5,497 nucleotides of DNA from an uncultured Mailhella sp. (GCA_910579055.1 CAJTSU010000199.1:1-5497); one strand, 5' to 3'; counted from the stretch's first letter, positions 1-5,497 are shown. The notes: generated by a model from the letters alone, not told the origin. Numbers and translations are program-made.

Positions 1-89
1 ACAGCGGAGCAAGCTCCGGCTTCAGGCGTGAAACCTGCGCGCCAGAACATAGGATTCTAGCTGGTAGATACTTTCAATAGCAAAATGTT
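1..89. other. Short region downstream of the acetyltransferase gene
   Basis: No gene is seen. Bases 5-18 contain CGGAGC-AA-GCTCCG, a perfect inverted repeat that realistically folds as a 5-bp stem with a 4-base loop. On the minus strand it lies 75-85 bases beyond the acetyltransferase stop and might be the start of an intrinsic terminator. The bases that would hold the T-tract lie outside the window, so this cannot be decided. Confidence 0.3.
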
Positions 90-719
90 CTAATGAAATT
101 CTTCTCGCGCCACACGGTACAGCACATGACGCAGTAACGGGTGATTGTCAGGCAGGGAAGGGTGATCAAAATCGTCGTTCGGGTCATGCGCCATGCCCAG
201 TCTGGCCATAAGCCGCCTTGAAGGGGTATTGGCAACAACGGTGAAAGAGACGATTTCATCCAGTTCGAGCTGGTGAAAGCCGAAGGCAAGGCTTGCCTTT
301 GCCGCTTCGCAAGCCAGCCCTTGCCCCCAGAATTCCGGCAGGAAGCGCCAACCGATTTCCACCGGCGGATGGTTCGAATAGGCTGAAAAAGGCGCGGCAA
401 AACGCACCCGGAGAAGTCCGGCAAAGCCGGCGAAACGCGGCGCTCGCTCAGTTGTGTCATACACTTCGGGCAAAACTTCCACCGGCCACACCCCGAAGCC
501 TTCTTCTTGCTGATGAGCCATGAAGCGTTCCAGCAGGGCGTCGCTGGCCCTGGCCGACAGGGGCGCGGGGAAGAAGCGCATAACCCGGCTGTTGCGGTTG
601 AGACGGCGAAAATTTTCCCGGTCGTTCTCTGTCCAGAGGCGGAAACGGACTCTGCGGGCAGGCGGAGGAAAGAACTGTTTTCCCGGCACGGAAAACTTGT
701 TGGCGCTTGCATCGTACAT
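90..719 (-). CDS. GNAT family N-acetyltransferase (RimJ/RimL type)
   Basis: Predicted cytoplasmic acetyl-CoA-dependent N-acetyltransferase of 209 residues; the acceptor (protein N-terminus, amino acid or small amine) cannot be told from sequence. The GNAT fold runs from about residue 23 (RVRFRLWTENDRENF, strand 1/helix 1) to the end. VEIGWRFLPEFWGQGLACEA (120-139) is strand 4 plus the pyrophosphate-binding loop, with WGQGLA at 131-136. NTPSRRLMARLGM (164-176) is the acetyl-CoA motif B region, and HVLYRVAREEF closes the domain. The family core is about 175 residues, so the first ~20 residues are an unconserved-looking extension. The ATG at 719 was chosen because it is the only ATG ahead of the domain in this frame. 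An in-frame TTG at 827 overlaps the stop of the upstream gene but would add 36 residues that look non-coding. No good Shine-Dalgarno sits directly before 719; the purine-rich GGAGG is 19 bases away and lies in a hairpin. Second gene of a probable two-gene minus-strand unit. Family is sure, substrate unknown. Confidence 0.9.
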   Translation of the reverse strand: MYDASANKFSVPGKQFFPPPARRVRFRLWTENDRENFRRLNRNSRVMRFFPAPLSARASDALLERFMAHQQEEGFGVWPVEVLPEVYDTTERAPRFAGFAGLLRVRFAAPFSAYSNHPPVEIGWRFLPEFWGQGLACEAAKASLAFGFHQLELDEIVSFTVVANTPSRRLMARLGMAHDPNDDFDHPSLPDNHPLLRHVLYRVAREEFH

Positions 720-738
720 GAGGGCAACATAAGCCCGT

Positions 739-768
739 CCTCCGCCTCCTGCAAGTGAAAGGCGGAGG
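739..768 (-). promoter_or_regulatory. Hairpin covering the acetyltransferase Shine-Dalgarno
   Basis: Read on the minus strand, CCTCCGCC (761-768) and GGCGGAGG (739-746) are perfectly complementary, giving an 8-bp GC-rich stem with a 14-base loop. The stem contains GGAGG (739-743), and AGGAGG (745-750) straddles the stem and loop, so both purine-rich ribosome-binding candidates ahead of the acetyltransferase would be wholly or partly hidden in the folded mRNA. There is no T-tract after the stem, so it is not an intrinsic terminator. The complementarity is seen directly; translational control is inferred. It could instead be an mRNA processing or stability element. Confidence 0.4.
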
Positions 769-823
769 GGGAAATGCTGCCGGTCATTCCCTACGTCGTT
801 CTTCCGGCATTCTTCCGTCGAAG

Positions 824-1807
824 TCAAACAGCACTGGACTTTTCCCCCTTCGTGAAGACCAATCGGGCTTCAAGGCTGATGAGGTCATCCACCTTGTGCT
901 TTCCGAGGCAACGGAAGAATTTTGCCGAACCGTACAGTACCCCCCAGCGGGTACGGTCGAGGTCGACACGCAGGGTCAGGGTGAACCCATCTGTACTCCG
1001 GCGGAGTATGGCGGGAATATCTATCCGTTGCGCGCGGCCTCTGATGACGGCTTCCCCCCGGAGCAAGTGATCGGGCCGTCCGGAGTTTTCCCGGTGCAGG
1101 CTGTCGGGCAGAGGGAAAAAGCGGGAAATGCGCAGTCGCGCTTCCGGATACAGCGTGCTGTGGAAAAAATCTTCCGAGGCCAGATGAGCCAGCAGAACAC
1201 GCTGCCACGGACTGCCTGCAAGGTCTTCATTCGCGATACTGCCCATGTCCGCGATGATTTCCCCTGTGCCTTCCGTTCCGTTCAGTCCGTTTTGGAAATA
1301 CAGGAAACCGGATTTCAGGAACAGGTGGCCGTAATGCGTGGAATGGACATTGCGCCCCGTCCAGCGGATATCTCCGTCCAGCACCTGAAGTTTATATTCC
1401 CCGCTCAGGGGCGGAAGAGACTCTTCCAGCAAAGAGGATGTATTCCCGCCCTCCAGCGGAAACCCGGCCATGTACCATGTTTTCAGGCCCCCCGGCCACA
1501 TGCGCACGTTGCGGTATCCCAGGCCCAGCAGTTTCGCCGTGGCTACGGCGGCGTCCAGCGATCCTCCCGCGCCGTAGACCATGATCGGCGTTTCAGGGTC
1601 TGGAGCCAGTTTTTCCATCTGCTCGGGAAAGGTGAGATCAAATACGCAGGCCTGATGCGAACCGGGAATGTGCATCCGCGCGTGATGCTCCGGAGGAAGC
1701 ACATTAAGGAGCAGGCCGTTGGGATATTCGAAGAGAAAGGTTTTCACTTCTTCCAGTACGGCGAGTCGGTACAGGCGGCGTTTGGCGTCGTATGTGCGTG
1801 AGATCAT
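824..1807 (-). CDS. Degenerate rhodanese domain fused to YceI-like domain
   Basis: A 327-residue two-domain protein. Residues ~11-121 look like a single rhodanese domain: LLLNVLPPE (32-40) and HIPGS (46-50) match the Asp-box and HIPGA regions, and MWPGGLKTWYMAGFPLEGG (103-121) is the typical end. The active-site loop reads IMVYGAGGS (75-83), so the catalytic Cys is Gly79, and the usual Asp of the first box is Asn35. Sulfur transfer is therefore unlikely, and a binding or regulatory role is inferred. Residues ~135-318 resemble YceI, a lipocalin-like barrel known to bind isoprenoid-type lipids. Supporting matches are NVHSTHYGHLFLKSG (153-167), HLASEDFFHSTLYPEARL (208-225) and LLRGEAVIRGRAQRIDI (248-264). 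YceI proteins are usually exported, yet there is no signal peptide or membrane segment here. The ATG at 1807 was chosen because AGGAG (minus strand, 1813-1817) lies five bases upstream; a TTG at 1852 lacks this. Stop at 824-826, 104 bases before the acetyltransferase start. The physiological role is unknown. Confidence 0.85.
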   Translation of the reverse strand: MISRTYDAKRRLYRLAVLEEVKTFLFEYPNGLLLNVLPPEHHARMHIPGSHQACVFDLTFPEQMEKLAPDPETPIMVYGAGGSLDAAVATAKLLGLGYRNVRMWPGGLKTWYMAGFPLEGGNTSSLLEESLPPLSGEYKLQVLDGDIRWTGRNVHSTHYGHLFLKSGFLYFQNGLNGTEGTGEIIADMGSIANEDLAGSPWQRVLLAHLASEDFFHSTLYPEARLRISRFFPLPDSLHRENSGRPDHLLRGEAVIRGRAQRIDIPAILRRSTDGFTLTLRVDLDRTRWGVLYGSAKFFRCLGKHKVDDLISLEARLVFTKGEKSSAV

Positions 1808-1872
1808 GGCGGCTCCTGAGACGAAAGGAAGCGTTTCCTGGAATGATGACAAACCCCGCGTTGCGGTGTTTG

Positions 1873-2016
1873 CGCCGCCTAAGCCGCTGAAGCGGCGTGA
1901 CGGAAAGGCATGAAAATCAGTCGATTACTGCGCGGCCAAGCCGCGGCCTGCTCCTGATTTTCGGGGCTGCCGACGTTGTCGGCAGCCTCGTTTTCTTGCC
2001 GGAATCGCTTCAGCGG
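1873..2016. repeat. Nested inverted-repeat cluster (possible three-way-junction fold)
   Basis: Four inverted-repeat pairs are properly nested. The outer pair is CCGCTGAAGCG (1884-1894) with CGCTTCAGCGG (2006-2016), 11 bp. Inside lie GAAAATCAG (1912-1920) with CTGATTTTC (1954-1962), 9 bp, enclosing CGCGGC (1931-1936) with GCCGCG (1940-1945). A separate stem, GGCTGCCGAC (1965-1974) with GTCGGCAGCC (1978-1987), is also enclosed. Pairing all of them gives an outer helix closing two hairpin arms. The left arm has a competing local hairpin (CGCCGC 1873-1878 with GCGGCG 1892-1897, or GCCGC-TGAA-GCGGC at 1883-1896). The repeats are seen directly. Whether they act as RNA (leader or small RNA) or DNA (operator or cruciform) is unknown, and I recognise no known RNA family. 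Confidence 0.55.
1962..1997 (+). terminator. Intrinsic-terminator-like hairpin ahead of the helicase gene
   Basis: A stem of up to 13 bp (1962-1974 with 1978-1990, one G-T wobble) with the three-base loop GTT is followed at once by TTTTCTT (1991-1997). This is the layout of a rho-independent terminator on the plus strand. The outer bases of the stem compete with the neighbouring GAAAATCAG/CTGATTTTC stem at C1962 only. No plus-strand protein gene ends upstream. If it terminates anything, it would be a small RNA or an attenuated leader transcript of the helicase gene, or it blocks transcription arising inside the minus-strand unit. Function is inferred. Confidence 0.45.
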
Positions 2017-2130
2017 GAGACAGCATATTGATTGAATATCGCCCGTGCCGCATGAGCATGCAATGATAGAGTGGGGGATGCGGCATGAAATGCCTCTTGC
2101 AAGAATTTCCGGCTGGGGTATGTTTTTCCC

Positions 2131-5100
2131 ATGCCGGAAGAGAGCGTCGCCGATTACCTCAAGGCCCTGTTCGCCCATAAAACGTTCGCCCGCCAGATTA
2201 CGGGACGCCGCACGCTGGAGGGACGGGATGCCGTTTACGCCGAAAACAGGCGGCCCTGGTCGCGCGCGGCGCAAATGTTGCTTGACCGGGCCGGAATCCG
2301 CTTGTACGCGCATCAGGCCGAGGCCACAGACTATATCCGGGCGGGACGGGACGTCATCGTCACCACGCCCACGGCCAGCGGCAAGACGCTGGTGTACAAC
2401 CTTCCCGTGCTGGAACGCTTCGCGCAGGATCCGGACGCCCGCGCCCTGTATATTTTCCCTCTCAAGGCTCTGGCCCAGGATCAAAAGGCCGCCTTTGAGC
2501 GCCTCTGCCTGCCGTGGCCGGAAGACGCCCGCCCGCGCGCCGCACTCTATGATGGCGACGTGAGCGATCATTTCCGACGCAAGATCCGCCATACTCCCCC
2601 CACGGCGCTGATCACCAACCCGGAGATGCTGCACCTCGCCGTTCTTCCGCATCACGCGAACTGGACCACCTTTCTCGCATCGCTGGCCTTTGTGGTCATT
2701 GATGAAGCGCACAGTTACAGGGGGGTGCCGGGCAGTCATATGGCCCTGCTCCTGCGCCGCCTCGACCGCATCTGCGCGCGTTACAATGCCCGGCCCGTTC
2801 ATATTCTGTGTACGGCCACGGTGGGCAACCCGGAGGAACTGGGAGCGGCCCTGACCGGGCGGCCCGTGCGTGCCGTCACCGAATCCGGCGCGCCGCAGGG
2901 CAAACGGCATGTTGTGTTCATCGATCCGGAGGAAAGCCCCGCTTCCGCCGCCATTCAGCTTCTTCAGGCCGCTCTGGCCCGCAATCTGCGCACCATTGTG
3001 TATTGCCGTTCGCGCCGCATGACCGAGCTTGTCGGGATGTGGGCGGGCCATCGAGCCGGACGCTGGAGTTCCCGTATCAGCGCGTACCGCGCGGGGTTTC
3101 TGCCTGAAGAGCGACGGGAGATCGAATCCCGTATGGCTTCAGGCGAGCTGCTGGCCGTGGTCAGCACCAGCGCGCTGGAGCTGGGCATCGACATCGGGAA
3201 TCTGGATTTGTGCATTCTGGTCGGGTATCCGGGCACCATCATGTCCACGCTTCAGCGCGGGGGACGCGTGGGCCGCAAGGGGCAGGAGTCCGCCGTGATC
3301 CTGCTGGCCGGGGAAGATGCGCTGGATCAGTTTTTTATCCATCACCCCGATGAATTTTTCAGCCGTCCGCCGGAAAAGGCCGTGCTCAATCCGGAGAACC
3401 AAGTGCTGCTGGCCCGCCATCTGGAGTGCGCGGCGGCGGAATCTCCTCTGCGGGCAGGTGAGGAACTGATCCGGAGCGAGGCCGCGCAGCGGGCCGTGCG
3501 GGAACTGGAAAGCAAGGCTCTCCTGTTGCGCAGTGCGGATGGAGAGAGCCTGCTGGCCGCGCGCAAGCGCCCTCACAGGGATGTGGAGCTGCGCGGCGGC
3601 GGGGCTTCTTTCCAGATAGTCGACCCGGCGGGTGACGTCATCGGCAGTGTGGACGCTCACCAGGCCCTGCGGGAGACGCATCCCGGCGCGGTGTACCTGC
3701 ACCGGGGGCGATCCTATGTGATTAAAGAACTGGATTTTGGCGCGCGTCGTGTGCGTGCCGTGCCGGAAGAGGTTAAATGGCATACCCGTGTGCGCAGTTC
3801 CAAGAGCACGGAAATCCTCTGTGTGGATGAAATTTCCCATGCCTTTGCCGCGCCTGTGGCGCGCGGGCGTCTGCGCGTGACCGAACATATCACCGGATAT
3901 GAACGCCGCCTGAACGGAAGCTTGCGCGTGCTGGACATCCAACCCCTGGATCTGCCGCCTCAGGTTTTTGAAACCGAGGGCTTGTGGTTCGTCATCCCCG
4001 ATCGTTTCCGTATCCGGGTGGAGGATGAACTTTTGCATTTCATGGGTTCCATCCACGCTCTGGAACATGTCTCCATCGGCCTGATGCCGCTGCTGGTGCT
4101 GGTTGATCGCAATGATCTCGGCGGTATTTCCACGCCCATGCATCCTCAGCTCGGTTCTTCCGCCGTGTTCATCTACGACGGCTTGCCCGGCGGGGCCGGG
4201 CTGACGCGCGGAGCCTTCCCCCTGCTCGAACAACTGTTTGAGGCCGGCCGCGATACCCTGGCCTCCTGCCCCTGTGAAGCGGGATGCCCGTCCTGTACGC
4301 ATTCCCCAAAATGCGGTTCCGGGAACCGCCCGATCGACAAGGCCGGGGCCTTGTTTCTTATTTCTTCCCTGATTGGCGGAACATACGATCCGGAGGACGA
4401 GAAGCTCCTGCATGTGGAAAGCACCCAAGAAACGGGTGCGGAGTCCGGCCGGGAAGACGGCATATTCACCGTGGAGGGACGGCGCACGCCGGAGCGGGAA
4501 GAGAACACGCGGCGGAGGGCAGAACAGCCTGTGCCGGACGCATCCGTGAGGGCGTCCGCAAAGCTTGCTCCACATCCTGAAATCACTACGGGCTGTATGG
4601 GAGAGAATGTGCGGGATGAGCGAAGCTCTCCGCTGCGCGGGGAAGGCCCGGTCATGGTGTTCGATGTGGAGACGCGGCGTTCGGCAGCGGAAGTGGGCGG
4701 CTGGCACCGTGCCGACCGTATGGGCGTGAGCGTGGCCGTGCTATGGGATGGGGATACCTACCGGCATTTCCGCCAAGAGGAACTGGGAGACATGCTCGGC
4801 CTGATGCGCCGGGCGGGAGTGGTGATCGGCTTCAACAGCCTGCGCTTTGACTACAAGGTGCTTCAGCCCTTTGCCGATTTTGACCTGTATGAACTGCCCA
4901 GTCTCGATTTGCTCATGGAGATCAGGAAGCGCCTGAGTTACCGGGTTTCATTGGACAATCTCGGCCGGGCCACGCTGGACGCGCCCAAAACGGCGGATGG
5001 TCTGAAAGCTCTCCAGTGGTGGAAAGAAGGGCGGCTCGATCTCATCGGCGCATATTGCCAGGCTGATGTGGACATCACGCGCAGGCTGTATGAATTCGGC

Positions 5101-5169
5101 CGGGCGGAACGCCATGTGCTGTTCACTAACAAGGCCGGACAGAGGGTGCGTATCCCTGTGGAGTGGTAG
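2131..5169 (+). CDS. MrfA/YprA-type DEAD/DEAH helicase fused to a DEDD 3'-5' exonuclease
   Basis: A 1012-residue predicted DNA repair helicase-nuclease. Helicase motifs of superfamily 2: LYAHQ (58-62), Walker A TPTASGKT (79-86), FPLKALAQDQ (109-118), TNPEM (162-166), Walker B DEAH (191-194), CTATVGNPEE (227-236), TIVYCRSRR (288-296), STSALELGIDIG (345-356) and QRGGRVGRKGQ (375-385). Residues ~415-600 hold NPENQVLLARHLECAA, typical of the YprA family. Residues ~600-735 are the C-terminal DUF1998/zinc-binding region, with C713-x-C715-x3-C719-x2-C722. A charged, probably disordered linker spans ~757-838. Residues ~840-1012 form an RNase H-fold exonuclease resembling the YprB/RNase_H_2 group. Its acidic residues are D845 and E847 (FDVET), D907 (GFNSLRFDYK) and D979 in YCQAD, where Tyr975-x3-Asp979 gives DEDDy-like spacing. 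In B. subtilis MrfA (3'-5' helicase) and MrfB (exonuclease) are separate proteins of mitomycin-damage repair; joint action here is inferred. The N-terminus lines up with the YprA start, which supports ATG 2131. The Shine-Dalgarno is weak (GGGG 12 bases upstream). Divergent from the minus-strand genes; no clear terminator follows. Confidence 0.95.
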   Translation: MPEESVADYLKALFAHKTFARQITGRRTLEGRDAVYAENRRPWSRAAQMLLDRAGIRLYAHQAEATDYIRAGRDVIVTTPTASGKTLVYNLPVLERFAQDPDARALYIFPLKALAQDQKAAFERLCLPWPEDARPRAALYDGDVSDHFRRKIRHTPPTALITNPEMLHLAVLPHHANWTTFLASLAFVVIDEAHSYRGVPGSHMALLLRRLDRICARYNARPVHILCTATVGNPEELGAALTGRPVRAVTESGAPQGKRHVVFIDPEESPASAAIQLLQAALARNLRTIVYCRSRRMTELVGMWAGHRAGRWSSRISAYRAGFLPEERREIESRMASGELLAVVSTSALELGIDIGNLDLCILVGYPGTIMSTLQRGGRVGRKGQESAVILLAGEDALDQFFIHHPDEFFSRPPEKAVLNPENQVLLARHLECAAAESPLRAGEELIRSEAAQRAVRELESKALLLRSADGESLLAARKRPHRDVELRGGGASFQIVDPAGDVIGSVDAHQALRETHPGAVYLHRGRSYVIKELDFGARRVRAVPEEVKWHTRVRSSKSTEILCVDEISHAFAAPVARGRLRVTEHITGYERRLNGSLRVLDIQPLDLPPQVFETEGLWFVIPDRFRIRVEDELLHFMGSIHALEHVSIGLMPLLVLVDRNDLGGISTPMHPQLGSSAVFIYDGLPGGAGLTRGAFPLLEQLFEAGRDTLASCPCEAGCPSCTHSPKCGSGNRPIDKAGALFLISSLIGGTYDPEDEKLLHVESTQETGAESGREDGIFTVEGRRTPEREENTRRRAEQPVPDASVRASAKLAPHPEITTGCMGENVRDERSSPLRGEGPVMVFDVETRRSAAEVGGWHRADRMGVSVAVLWDGDTYRHFRQEELGDMLGLMRRAGVVIGFNSLRFDYKVLQPFADFDLYELPSLDLLMEIRKRLSYRVSLDNLGRATLDAPKTADGLKALQWWKEGRLDLIGAYCQADVDITRRLYEFGRAERHVLFTNKAGQRVRIPVEW

Positions 5170-5394
5170 GGCATTTCATGACTGAAAGCCTGCGGAGCTG
5201 AACGGGCGTTGATTGTCTCTGCATCTTCCGCCAGTTTCAGGCCGCTTTGCGACATGGCGGCCAGAGGCTTGTCCTCCGCCCTGCCTGCGGTACGGAGCAC
5301 GGGCTGATTGCCGAGAGGTAGCCCGCCTGTACGCGCCGGGGAGTGTTATCAGCGGGTAGAGCCGCGCCTTGGGAAAACAGGAGTGCCGTTTGAG

Positions 5395-5480
5395 TGTTAT
5401 GATTATTTCTTATTGGAAATACAATGTCAATATTGAATACTTTTACGCTCTGTTGTTGAATTGTGTTGAAATTATCCTTG
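5395..5480 (+). promoter_or_regulatory. AT-rich probable promoter region of a gene beyond the right edge
   Basis: About 86 bases of AT-rich DNA (near 30% G+C by hand count) lie in otherwise GC-rich sequence and just precede a GGAGG motif at the edge. It contains the palindrome TCAATATTGA (5427-5436) and two copies of GTTGAA spaced exactly 10 bases apart (5455-5460, 5465-5470), i.e. on the same DNA face. TTGGAA (5413-5418) and GAATAC (5435-5440) are 16 bases apart and form a weak -35/-10 candidate. Composition and position suggest a promoter; the exact start is not resolved. Confidence 0.35.
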
Positions 5481-5486
5481 ACCGCC

Positions 5487-5497
5487 GGAGGCGCGAG
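5487..5497 (+). promoter_or_regulatory. Shine-Dalgarno of a gene starting just outside the window
   Basis: GGAGG at 5487-5491 is followed by six bases to the window end, so a start codon at about 5498 would be ideally spaced. The AT-rich stretch upstream fits a promoter. The start codon itself is not visible, so this rests on spacing and context only. Confidence 0.4.

Larger units (their letters stand above)
1808..2130. other. Divergent intergenic region with dense inverted repeats
   Basis: 323 bases between the divergent rhodanese-YceI and helicase genes. No convincing protein gene is present. The left part holds the 5' untranslated region of the minus-strand unit, including a small AGGAA-N4-TTCCT repeat (1826-1839). 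The centre (1873-2016) holds the nested palindromes described separately. The right part, where the helicase promoter should lie, has a short AT-rich patch with ATATT-N5-AATAT (2025-2039). It also has GCATG-N2-CATGC (2050-2061), GGCAT-N3-ATGCC (2082-2094) and CTTGCAAG (2096-2103). I could not find a sigma-70 -35/-10 pair with acceptable spacing for either direction. Confidence 0.7.
5170..5497. other. Region downstream of the helicase gene without a recognised complete gene
   Basis: 328 bases. 5170-5340 is GC-rich with several short open frames on both strands, none recognisable. Hairpins seen are TTTCA-N4-TGAAA (5174-5187), GGCCGC/GCGGCC (5240-5245 with 5257-5262, 11-base loop) and CGGGCT/AGCCCG (5300-5305 with 5320-5325). 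None has a T-tract, so no intrinsic terminator for the helicase gene can be called. From about 5395 the base composition drops to roughly 30% G+C. Confidence 0.6.

Noticed and set aside
74..787. 237-codon minus-strand frame overlapping the acetyltransferase
   Set aside because: Its translation matches no family while the other frame gives a clear GNAT domain. Only its ATG at 730 is of interest, as noted for the hairpin.
720..827. TTG start at 827 overlapping the rhodanese-YceI stop (TTGA), which would extend the acetyltransferase by 36 residues
   Set aside because: The extra residues look like translated intergenic DNA (hairpin and Shine-Dalgarno-like sequence), and the family needs no such extension.
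755..1801. 348-codon open frame on the plus strand
   Set aside because: It is antisense to the rhodanese-YceI gene, which has conserved domain motifs and a good ribosome binding site.
1884..2016. Retron-like non-coding RNA, suggested by the outer inverted repeat enclosing hairpins
   Set aside because: No reverse transcriptase or retron effector gene is adjacent, and no conserved branching guanosine context was seen.
1879..3051. 390-codon open frame on the minus strand
   Set aside because: It lies antisense to the helicase N-terminal domain, whose motifs are unmistakable. Its translation shows no domain and has the biased composition of a GC-rich shadow frame.
3139..4707. 522-codon open frame on the minus strand
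   Set aside because: It is antisense to the helicase core and linker, has no recognisable motif, and is explained by high G+C and third-position bias of the true gene.
5341..5400. Direct repeat GAGTGTTAT at 5341-5349 and 5392-5400
   Set aside because: A single 9-base repeat in a region this long is not far from chance, and neither copy flanks a recognisable element.
5337..5410. tRNA-like string with AGCGGGTAGAGC, TTGGGAA and GTTTGAGT in roughly tRNA order
   Set aside because: The D stem, anticodon stem and acceptor stem do not pair, and no T-arm with TTCGAAT-like loop and complementary stem is present. At most a decayed fragment; more likely chance.

Overview
The window is about 5.5 kb of GC-rich bacterial DNA (roughly 58-60% G+C by eye). 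It holds three confident protein genes in a divergent layout and two non-coding stretches of about 320 bases each. The protein families, codon use and G+C suggest Desulfovibrionaceae (Desulfovibrio/Bilophila-like). This is inference from gene style: no rRNA or other marker gene is present.

Left part (1-1807, minus strand): two genes read leftward. The first, 1807 down to 824, encodes a cytoplasmic-looking fusion of a degenerate rhodanese domain, with Gly where the catalytic Cys should be, to a YceI-like lipocalin-fold domain. The second, 719 down to 90, encodes a RimJ/RimL-type GNAT acetyltransferase. They are 104 bases apart and probably co-transcribed. The gap contains a GC-rich hairpin that would bury the only good Shine-Dalgarno sequence in front of the acetyltransferase.

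Middle (1808-2130): a divergent intergenic region. Between about 1873 and 2016 it carries an unusual set of nested inverted repeats, including a terminator-like stem followed by a T-tract on the plus strand. No plus-strand gene in the window ends there. It could be a structured leader or attenuator of the helicase gene, a small RNA, or an operator array.

Right part (2131-5169, plus strand): one long gene encoding a 1012-residue protein. It joins a complete MrfA/YprA-type superfamily 2 DNA helicase (all helicase motifs plus the Cys cluster of the C-terminal zinc-binding domain) to a DEDD-type 3'-5' exonuclease domain through a charged linker. In Bacillus subtilis the corresponding helicase (MrfA) and exonuclease (MrfB) are separate proteins of one DNA repair pathway. 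The fusion is the most interesting protein here and suggests a single-polypeptide repair helicase-nuclease.

Right edge (5170-5497): no convincing complete gene. The last ~100 bases switch abruptly to AT-rich DNA and end in a GGAGG motif six bases before the window edge, which suggests the promoter and ribosome binding site of a gene starting just outside.

No rRNA, tRNA, CRISPR array, insertion sequence or phage gene was seen.
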